Positions 17,508 through 23,702 of a DNA stretch of 60,270 bases are shown piece by piece (positions within the stretch are counted from its first letter, which is position 1; each line of letters starts with the position of its first letter). The translations under genes were made by a program, and so were the position numbers. The stretch is taken from NCBI GenBank assembly GCA_910587245.1, contig CAJULX010000012.1, positions 1 to 60,270 of the forward strand. Reading direction: 5' to 3'. Source of the DNA: Candidatus Gastranaerophilales bacterium. GTDB lineage: Bacteria; Cyanobacteriota; Vampirovibrionia; Gastranaerophilales; Gastranaerophilaceae. A model generated the notes under the pieces. It had not been told where the DNA came from and searched no databases. It worked only from the letters and a program-made list of their open reading frames with translations.

Positions 17508-17684
17508 ATGTATAGCGAAGATTTAATGAAGTATTTGTATTCTTATAATATGCCTCAAAAGCCTGAAGAAACTGAGGATTATGGGAATAAAACCCGCACG
17601 GGCAAAAAAGGAAGCGTTTTAAATACTTTTGAAAAGTTTAAAAATATTTATGCAACTGTGCCCGTAAAATTTAACCATGAATAA
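17508..17684 (+). CDS. Small hypothetical protein (58 aa)
   Basis: A short reading frame with a purine-rich GGATAGG at 17495-17501 and normal spacing to the ATG. It begins M-Y-S-E-D-L-M-K-Y-L and ends F-N-H-E, with a basic middle (K-T-R-T-G-K-K-G-S). No recognised domain. Its stop overlaps the start of the 5-formyl-THF ligase gene (ATGAATAA), so the two are likely translated together, which supports it being real. Confidence 0.55.
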   Translation: MYSEDLMKYLYSYNMPQKPEETEDYGNKTRTGKKGSVLNTFEKFKNIYATVPVKFNHE

Positions 17685-18246
17685 GGAAATTTTAAGGAAT
17701 ATTTATAAAAAAAAGCGCGATGAACTCTTTAAAGAAGGAAAGATTCGCGAAATTTCCCGTATAATTTCAGAAAGAATATTTGAAAATAAATATTTTATTG
17801 AAGCAAAAAACATACTTCTTTTTTATCCTAAAGGATCTGAATTAAACCCTTTAAGTATTATGAACGGGGAAAACTCATCAAATAAAAATTTTTATCTTCC
17901 CGTTTGCTGCGGCGATGATATTAAAGTATGTCCGTATAAAAGCGGCGACAAGCTCTCTTTAAATAAATACGGCATTTATGAGCCTGAAACCTCTCCTATC
18001 AAAGATTTAAGCATTCTGGATTTAATAATAACACCGGCTCTTTGTGCGGATAAAAATTGCAACAGAATAGGGTATGGCAAAGGCTATTATGACAGGTTTT
18101 TTTGTAACAAAAATTTAAGGGCAAAAAAGATTATCATTTTGCCCGAAAACTTTTTAATTAAATTAGTGCCATGTGATGAATTTGATAAACCGTGTGATTT
18201 AATTATTACGGAATCAAATACATTTGAAGCCACCATTTCATACTGA
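17677..18246 (+). CDS. 5-formyltetrahydrofolate cyclo-ligase
   Basis: Converts 5-formyl-THF to 5,10-methenyl-THF with ATP. The N-terminal K-x-x-x-R-x-x-x-R-D-E-L-style helix, the L-L-F-Y-P-K-G-S-E-L-N-P strand, and the phosphate-binding G-Y-G-K-G-Y-Y-D-R-F near residue 128 identify the family. At 189 residues it is a normal length. ATG overlaps the 58-residue gene. Its last 41 bases overlap the convergent CHAP-protein gene on the other strand. Confidence 0.9.
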   Translation: MNKEILRNIYKKKRDELFKEGKIREISRIISERIFENKYFIEAKNILLFYPKGSELNPLSIMNGENSSNKNFYLPVCCGDDIKVCPYKSGDKLSLNKYGIYEPETSPIKDLSILDLIITPALCADKNCNRIGYGKGYYDRFFCNKNLRAKKIIILPENFLIKLVPCDEFDKPCDLIITESNTFEATISY

Positions 18247-19264
18247 TAAAACCCGTTAATTTGTCACTGTTTGCACTGTAGTGTCTGCCCTTAACAGCGT
18301 CGCTTGAATTGCCCTCAACCGTGTCAAAACTGCCGTCAGGGTATACTTTTGTAACAATGCCGGTGTGCGAAGAGTTGTTTTCTTTTTGTATCATAATGTC
18401 ACCCGGTTTTATTGTGCTTGATATTATGCTTGCTTTATTGCCTTTTCCTGCCGTTTGAACAAAAGAGCCGTTTGATTCACCCCATGATTTTAAGCCTGAA
18501 ACGGAAGAAGAGCCAAATCCGCTCGGGATACTTGTGCCTGTGGCTTCACATGCCATTTTAACTATTGAAGTTACAAAATCAGCGCACCAGTGCTGCGAAA
18601 CGCCGTTTGAAAATGCAGCATTGCCTTCCGCATCACTGTTTATTACATCAATAAACTGGCTGCCCAGCGTTGCAACAATATCACCCATTTCCATACCGGG
18701 TTTAATTTCGCCCGATGTACCTTCAAGTGCTGTTTGGATTTTTGTCATTGATTCTTTTTGGGTTATAACATCGTTTATTTTATCAATGGATTCCTGTGCA
18801 TTTATCTTGCTTTCTTCAAGAGCGGTTTCAAATTCGCTGATATTAAACAAAATTGAAGTTATGTTGTTAATTATCTGGCTTTTTTGACTGTTTAGCTGCT
18901 GCAGTCCGGACATAATCGATGAAGTATCGGATCCCGCAAAAAGCTGCTGTGTCAGGTTGCGTCTTTGTATATCAAGCTTATCAAGCTGTTCTTGCATTTT
19001 CTCTATTTGCTTATTACATTGTTCTATTTTATCGGCATACTGTTTTTCCGCTTTTGCAAGCTGATTGTTTACATCTTCAATTGCCTGCTCTTCCTCGGTT
19101 TTGCCGATACCTTCAACATCGTTAAATTCAACATCCTGAAGCTCATCCTCCGCTGCTGCTCCGGATGTGCCTGCTGTAGTTGTATTTTCACTGACAGACA
19201 CAGGTATGCCTGTTGAAGATGCTATATAATGATTTGAACTTTGTGGAGTAATTCCGTTTACCAT
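18206..19264 (-). CDS. Coiled-coil protein with C-terminal CHAP amidase domain
   Basis: A 352-residue predicted peptidoglycan hydrolase-like protein. Residues 1-50 are Ser/Thr/Asp-rich; 55-175 form a long coiled coil (K-Q-Y-A-D-K-I-E-Q-C-N-K-Q-I-E-K-M); residues about 215-345 are a CHAP/NlpC-type papain-fold domain with C227 in H-W-C-A-D-F-V, H300 in S-S-H-T-G-I-V and E317-G-N319. No signal peptide is visible, so either it leaves by another route, acts in the cytoplasm, or depends on lysis. AAGGAA precedes the ATG. It is a paralog of, and downstream of, the next gene; the family could act on cell walls of self or neighbours. Confidence 0.8.
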   Translation of the reverse strand: MVNGITPQSSNHYIASSTGIPVSVSENTTTAGTSGAAAEDELQDVEFNDVEGIGKTEEEQAIEDVNNQLAKAEKQYADKIEQCNKQIEKMQEQLDKLDIQRRNLTQQLFAGSDTSSIMSGLQQLNSQKSQIINNITSILFNISEFETALEESKINAQESIDKINDVITQKESMTKIQTALEGTSGEIKPGMEMGDIVATLGSQFIDVINSDAEGNAAFSNGVSQHWCADFVTSIVKMACEATGTSIPSGFGSSSVSGLKSWGESNGSFVQTAGKGNKASIISSTIKPGDIMIQKENNSSHTGIVTKVYPDGSFDTVEGNSSDAVKGRHYSANSDKLTGFISMKWWLQMYLIP

Positions 19265-19283
19265 TAGTTTTTCCTTTACTTTT

Positions 19284-20246
19284 TTATGAAAGTCCGCTTA
19301 TTCTTGAATAACCTTTAATGGTTTGCGGGCTTCTTATTTTGGTTTCAACGCAGCTTCCGCCTGCAGCTCCTGATGTATTGCCTTCAACCGTATTAATTGT
19401 ACCGTCACTGTTTACTGAAACAAATATGCCGACATGGTCCGATGTGCCGTCGCCGTCCCAATCAAAGAGAACCAAATCACCGGGTTGAAGCGTATTCGGG
19501 TCTGTAGTCCAGCTTCCGTTACCGTTTGCCCATTCTACTATGCTCGGGCAATAAGCAGTATTCGGACAAGTGCTTGCAAAGTTACCCGGTATTTTATCCA
19601 TACCGCCGTAAGCCTGACCCAGTGCAAAAGTTGCAAAATCGGCACACCAGGCTCCTTCGTGGTATTTATATCCTGCTCCCTGCATAATACTTTGCATTTC
19701 ACTTGCGGATTTATCATCATATTTCATGGCAGTTGCCACAACATTTTTACCTTCTTCCGTTGCTCCTTCTCTGAATGTAAATTTGCTTGCATCAGCGCTT
19801 GTGCCGCCGCTGTTTACAAAATCCATAGTAGAAGCTTCAAGCTCGGATTCATATGACATCATTGTAAGCAAGAGGCTGTTAATATTGTCATAAACTTTAT
19901 TTATACTTTGATTTATTGAATCTATCTGAGACTCTGCACTTGCAATGTCTTCGCAGGTTGCTATCTGCTGATTTGCTGTATACAGCTGCAATTTTAATTG
20001 TTTAAGCTGGTCATATAATTGATCAAGCTGTTTTTGACAATCTTCCGCTTTGCTGTTGTAAATTTTTTCTTCATTGCTTTCTTCATCTTCAATTTGAAGC
20101 TCTTGAAGTTCATCTTCACCGGCTTCTACAGTTTTTGTGACACCGTTTGCAGTATAAGTTACACTCCTGCTTTGAGTTTCTTCCGCCGCATTTATATTCT
20201 GCGTATTTTGCGGTTCCGATACGCCGCCTATACTGTTAATTGCCAT
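19284..20246 (-). CDS. Coiled-coil protein with CHAP domain and calcium-type loop
   Basis: A 320-residue paralog of the neighbouring CHAP protein. The start at 20246 has GAAGGAAG upstream; an in-frame upstream start would add 12 residues. It has an acidic linker (E-D-E-L-Q-E-L-Q-I-E-D-E-E), a coiled coil at about 60-140, and a CHAP domain with catalytic Cys201 in A-W-C-A-D-F-A, His271 in S-D-H-V-G-I-F and E288-G-N. Just before the histidine is D-W-D-G-D-G-T-S-D, which fits a dockerin/excalibur-like calcium-binding loop and is absent in the paralog. No signal peptide. The gene ends 19 bases before the paralog, so the two form an operon. Confidence 0.82.
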   Translation of the reverse strand: MAINSIGGVSEPQNTQNINAAEETQSRSVTYTANGVTKTVEAGEDELQELQIEDEESNEEKIYNSKAEDCQKQLDQLYDQLKQLKLQLYTANQQIATCEDIASAESQIDSINQSINKVYDNINSLLLTMMSYESELEASTMDFVNSGGTSADASKFTFREGATEEGKNVVATAMKYDDKSASEMQSIMQGAGYKYHEGAWCADFATFALGQAYGGMDKIPGNFASTCPNTAYCPSIVEWANGNGSWTTDPNTLQPGDLVLFDWDGDGTSDHVGIFVSVNSDGTINTVEGNTSGAAGGSCVETKIRSPQTIKGYSRISGLS

Positions 20247-20313
20247 CTTTGGTTGTCTTCCTTCGAATGTTAAAATTGCCACACTGTATTTATACTATCG
20301 GCAATTGTTTTAA

Positions 20314-20327
20314 AAACTTTAAAGTTT
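20314..20327. promoter_or_regulatory. Palindrome ahead of rubrerythrin
   Basis: AAACTTTAAAGTTT is a perfect 14-bp palindrome 23 bases before the rubrerythrin ATG. Oxidative-stress genes often have operators here, but the AT-only core means chance is possible. Confidence 0.35.
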
Positions 20328-20350
20328 ACCCTTATAAAAAAGGGGGAAAT

Positions 20351-20938
20351 ATGACAAAATCTTTACAAAATACACAAACAAGAGAAAATCTTCTTAAAGC
20401 ATTTGCAGGAGAATCAATGGGCAGAATGAGATACACCTATTATTCAAAAGCTGCAAAGGAAGAAGGCTATGTCCAAATTTCAAATATTTTTTTAGAAACC
20501 GCAGAAAATGAAAAAGCTCATGCTAAAAGATTTTTTAAGTTTCTTGGTGAAGAGAATATCCCGACGGAAATTAAAAACATAGCATATCCTACGGGTTTGT
20601 CCGACAAAACGCTTGATAATCTTGAATTTGCGGCAGAAGGCGAAAAAGAGGAAAATACAATCCTCTATCCTAATTTTGCAAAAATAGCAAAAGAAGAGGG
20701 TTTTGCCAAAATTGCAGAATGTTTTTTAGAAACCACAGAGGTTGAAAAAGTGCATGAAGCAAGATACAGAGCCTTAATTGAAAATATTAAAAAAGACAGA
20801 GTGTTTAAACGCGATAAAGAAGTAATCTGGAAATGCTCAAACTGCGGTTATCACTATTATGGCAAAGAAGCGCCGGAGCACTGTCCTTCATGCCTGCACC
20901 CCGTTGATTATTTTGAAATATACTGCAAAAATTTTTAA
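20351..20938 (+). CDS. rbr: Rubrerythrin
   Basis: Diiron peroxidase that reduces hydrogen peroxide in anaerobes, fed by rubredoxin or ferredoxin-type electrons. The ferritin-like four-helix domain (1-145) has the E-x-x-H ligands E54/H57 and E132/H135 plus E21 and a Glu near 98. The C-terminal rubredoxin domain binds one iron through C162-x2-C165 and C178-x2-C181. The start at ATG 20351 is set by AGGGGGA directly upstream. At 195 residues it is a standard rubrerythrin. It indicates an obligate or near-obligate anaerobe. Confidence 0.95.
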   Translation: MTKSLQNTQTRENLLKAFAGESMGRMRYTYYSKAAKEEGYVQISNIFLETAENEKAHAKRFFKFLGEENIPTEIKNIAYPTGLSDKTLDNLEFAAEGEKEENTILYPNFAKIAKEEGFAKIAECFLETTEVEKVHEARYRALIENIKKDRVFKRDKEVIWKCSNCGYHYYGKEAPEHCPSCLHPVDYFEIYCKNF

Positions 20939-20944
20939 ATCTTC

Positions 20945-20970
20945 AAAAGCCCTGCAAATAGAGCTTTTTT
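20945..20970 (+). terminator. Probable terminator of rubrerythrin
   Basis: A short stem, AAAAGC with GCTTTT, a 12-base loop and a T run, eight bases after the stop codon. The stem is only 6 bp, so it is a weaker call. Confidence 0.5.
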
Positions 20971-20976
20971 AATACA

Positions 20977-21006
20977 TTGTACATTAGTTTTTGTTTATAC
21001 TAAAAT
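20977..21006 (+). promoter_or_regulatory. Promoter of the activase gene
   Basis: TTGTAC, 18 bases, TAAAAT, then nine bases to the ATG at 21016. Transcription would start two or three bases before the ATG, leaving no room for a Shine-Dalgarno, and none is seen. Confidence 0.45.
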
Positions 21007-21015
21007 AAACTTATT

Positions 21016-22023
21016 ATGAAAGTTTATTTAGGAATAGATGTAGGCTCTGTTACAACAAAGCTTGCAGTAGTGGATGAAAACGGAAAATATGTAGACAGCT
21101 ATATGCTAAGAACCGCAGGGCAGCCTGTAAAAGCTGTTCAAAACGGTCTGGCGGAGCTTCTTAAAAAATCAACAAACGATTATGAAGTTTGTCAGGTAGG
21201 TACTACAGGCTCCGGCAGAAACCTTGCAGGAGCGCTTGTTGGTGCCGATGTTATTAAAAACGAAATCACAGCTCATGCCGTTGCGGCTTCAATTATTGTC
21301 CCCGGTGTTCAAACGATTTTAGAAATCGGCGGACAGGACAGCAAAATTATAATTTTAAGAGACGGTATCGTGACTGACTTTGCAATGAATACCGTTTGTG
21401 CGGCAGGAACAGGAAGCTTCTTAGACCAGCAGGCAGGCAGATTAAACGTTAAAATTGAAGATTTCGGCACAATCGCGCTTCAATCATCTTCACCTGCAAG
21501 AATTGCAGGGCGCTGCGGCGTTTTTGCGGAATCTGATTTAATCCACAAACAGCAATTAGGGTATCCTGTAGAAGATTTATTATACGGGCTTTGTCAGGCT
21601 TTAGTCCGTAATTATTTATCAAACCTTGCACTTGGTAAAGAATTACTGCCTATAATCACATTCCAGGGCGGTGTTGCAACGAATAAAGGTATGGTAAAAG
21701 CATTCCAGGATGCTTTAGGCTGCGAAATTGTTGTTCCGCCAAACCACCAGACAATGGGTGCAATAGGTGCGGCGTTCCTTGCTATGGAACACCATCAGTA
21801 TACAAATGCCGAAACAAAATTCAAAGGCTGGCAGACAAAAGATATGCACTTTAATTCCGTTACCTGCACCTGCAACGGCTGTTCAAACAATTGCGAAGTT
21901 ATTTCAATTGTTGAAGGTGATATTGAACCCTTGCCCGCAGGAAAAGAACATAAAATTTCAGATGTTAAAGGAAACCTCATCGCCCGCTGGGGCGGCACCT
22001 GCGGAAAGTGGGATATAGGGTAA
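21016..22023 (+). CDS. BadF/HgdC-type CoA-dehydratase activase
   Basis: ATP-driven one-electron activator of 2-hydroxyacyl-CoA dehydratases or benzoyl-CoA-type reductases, an ASKHA-fold homodimer with one [4Fe-4S] cluster. The phosphate motif G-I-D-V-G-S-V-T-T-K is at 6-15. Cluster cysteines are in V-C-A-A-G-T-G-S-F-L-D-Q-Q and G-R-C-G-V-F-A-E-S-D, and G-G-V-A-T-N-K-G is also typical. The C-terminus has an extra Cys-rich part (C-T-C-N-G-C-S-N-N-C and G-G-T-C-G-K-W) as in the longer activase-dehydratase fusion proteins. No dehydratase subunit lies next to it; the target must be elsewhere or different. Confidence 0.88.
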   Translation: MKVYLGIDVGSVTTKLAVVDENGKYVDSYMLRTAGQPVKAVQNGLAELLKKSTNDYEVCQVGTTGSGRNLAGALVGADVIKNEITAHAVAASIIVPGVQTILEIGGQDSKIIILRDGIVTDFAMNTVCAAGTGSFLDQQAGRLNVKIEDFGTIALQSSSPARIAGRCGVFAESDLIHKQQLGYPVEDLLYGLCQALVRNYLSNLALGKELLPIITFQGGVATNKGMVKAFQDALGCEIVVPPNHQTMGAIGAAFLAMEHHQYTNAETKFKGWQTKDMHFNSVTCTCNGCSNNCEVISIVEGDIEPLPAGKEHKISDVKGNLIARWGGTCGKWDIG

Positions 22024-22071
22024 GTTTAAATTTTCAGGTCTATCGTTTGAAGATTAGTAAAATATTAATTT

Positions 22072-22102
22072 AAAAAAGCCCTGAATTATTTCAAGGCTTT
22101 TA
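22072..22102. terminator. Shared terminator of activase and DegT genes
   Basis: AAAAGCC (22074-22080) pairs with GGCTTTT (22095-22101), and the stem continues inward with one bulge (TGAA/TTCA). A and T runs on either side fit termination from both convergent genes. Confidence 0.75.
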
Positions 22103-22136
22103 TTTAATCTTAGTTTTAATCAACCGCAGTATATTT

Positions 22137-23261
22137 TTACACTGCTGCTGTTGTCTTGCATTTTTCAACACATTCAATCAATGTCTTTGCAACGGTTCTC
22201 TGTTCTTCTTCAGTTATTTCAGCAAACATCGGAAGTGATAATACCATTTTTGTATCTTTTTCCGTATGCGGCAATAAACCTTCTTTTAAATTCAAATGTG
22301 CGTGTACTTTTTGTAAATGCAAAGGCACAGGGTAATAAATCATGGCACCGATACCGTTTTCCTGAAGCATTTTATGAACTTCATCCCTATTTGGCACCTT
22401 AACTGTATACTGGTGATAAACCGCATAAATATCATCAATTTCTTTCGGTGTTTCAATATCTTTGCAGTCTTTAAAAAGCTCGTTATAAAACGCCGCATGC
22501 GCCCTTCTTGCCTTGTTCCAATCGTTAATATAATTTAATTTCACCCTTAAAATTGCCGCTTGAATTTCATCCAGTCTTGAATTTACGCCGATTTCATCAT
22601 GATAATAACGAACAGCGCCGCCATGGTTTCTTAATGCCACCATTCTGTTTTTAAGAGTTTCGGAATTTGTAACCGCTAAGCCGCCATCGCCCATTGTACC
22701 GAGGTTTTTTGTCGGGTAAAAGCTGTAACATCCGATATCGCCGAAGCTTCCGACTTTTTTACCTTTAAATTCAGCGCCGATTGCCTGACAGCAGTCTTCA
22801 ATAACATATAAATTGTGTTTTTTGGCAATTGCCATAATTTTATCCATATCACAAGGCTGTCCGTATAAGTGAACCGGTAATATTGCCTTTGTTCTGGGGG
22901 TAATTTTTTCTTCAATTAAATCCGCATCCATATTAAACGTATCAGGGTTAATATCCACAAATACGGGCGTAGCGCCTACAATACCGATAGCTTCCGTTGT
23001 TGCAACAAATGTAAATGCGACCGTGATGACTTCATCGCCTTTGCCGATGTCTAAAGCTCTTAAAGCCAAATGCAGGGCATCAGTTCCGGAGTTTAGTGCA
23101 ACGGAATAATTTACGCCTATAAAATCTGCCATTTCCTGTTCAAAAGCCTTGTTGTGCTTGCCCAGAATGTATGAGCCGCTTCGCATAACATCTATCACTT
23201 CTTTTTCAGCCTCGTTTTGAATTGCGGCATACTGTCTTTTTGAATCAATAATCGGTATCAT
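22137..23261 (-). CDS. DegT/DnrJ/EryC1/StrS sugar aminotransferase
   Basis: PLP enzyme that aminates nucleotide-linked keto-sugars for surface polysaccharide. The signature L-N-S-G-T-D-A-L (57-64), the E-D-C-C-Q-A-I-G-A motif (155-163), and the Schiff-base Lys185 in F-Y-P-T-K-N-L-G are intact, with N-S-R-L-D-E-I-Q-A-A downstream. At 374 residues it is full length. GAGGGGGA precedes the ATG. It stands alone here without other sugar genes, so the exact sugar is unknown. Confidence 0.93.
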   Translation of the reverse strand: MIPIIDSKRQYAAIQNEAEKEVIDVMRSGSYILGKHNKAFEQEMADFIGVNYSVALNSGTDALHLALRALDIGKGDEVITVAFTFVATTEAIGIVGATPVFVDINPDTFNMDADLIEEKITPRTKAILPVHLYGQPCDMDKIMAIAKKHNLYVIEDCCQAIGAEFKGKKVGSFGDIGCYSFYPTKNLGTMGDGGLAVTNSETLKNRMVALRNHGGAVRYYHDEIGVNSRLDEIQAAILRVKLNYINDWNKARRAHAAFYNELFKDCKDIETPKEIDDIYAVYHQYTVKVPNRDEVHKMLQENGIGAMIYYPVPLHLQKVHAHLNLKEGLLPHTEKDTKMVLSLPMFAEITEEEQRTVAKTLIECVEKCKTTAAV

Positions 23262-23350
23262 AATTCCCCCTCTAAAATTTTTGTTAACTATATATTAGCA
23301 TAAGTTTTAAGGGTCTTAATATAATCTTAATTTATATTGGCTCCGCGGGG

Positions 23351-23581
23351 TCATTTTATTATTTTATCGGGGTATTTTTTTTTAACAAACTGGATTTCAT
23401 ATCCTAAAATTTCAGCAATGTCAAACATCTCATCATAGCTAACCGTGCCGTTTCTAAGCCTTGTTGAGAATGAATTTCTGGGGTATATCTTGTTTCGAAG
23501 AGCGGAAAGTTTTTCTAAAACCTTTGTTATAGAGGTCCCTTCGTTTACGGTTAACAATTTTAATATTCTGCGGCATTCCAT
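23351..23581 (-). CDS. Small HTH-like protein divergent from glycine-rich pilin gene
   Basis: A 76-residue basic protein (L-L-T-V-N-E-G-T-S-I-T-K-V-L-E-K-L, then S-F-S-T-R-L-R-N-G-T-V-S-Y-D-E-M-F-D-I-A-E-I-L-G-Y-E-I). The pattern resembles short Cro/CI-like proteins found in phages and Firmicutes, where the second half forms the recognition helix and cap. The family match is by eye. It has no Shine-Dalgarno but a strong promoter directly upstream. It is divergent from the first giant glycine-rich gene, so it is a candidate regulator of it. Confidence 0.65.
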   Translation of the reverse strand: MECRRILKLLTVNEGTSITKVLEKLSALRNKIYPRNSFSTRLRNGTVSYDEMFDIAEILGYEIQFVKKKYPDKIIK

Positions 23582-23587
23582 TTGATA

Positions 23588-23616
23588 ATTGTATTTTTAT
23601 ATTGACATTTTGTTAA
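23588..23616 (-). promoter_or_regulatory. Promoter of the small HTH-like gene, predicted leaderless
   Basis: On the - strand: TTAACA, 17 bases, TACAAT, six bases, ATG at 23581. Both boxes have one mismatch to consensus and the spacing is ideal, so transcription should begin at the start codon. Confidence 0.6.
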
Positions 23617-23702
23617 TTTTTGATAATCTTATTTAATATAATGAATAATTATTTATTATAATAAATAAGATGTTGATATTTTACATTACCTTGGGAGGTA
23701 AT

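Noticed and set aside
18206..18246. Antisense overlap of the 5-formyl-THF ligase and CHAP genes as a sign of frameshift
   Set aside because: Both proteins are full length with intact motifs; short convergent overlaps are normal in compact genomes.
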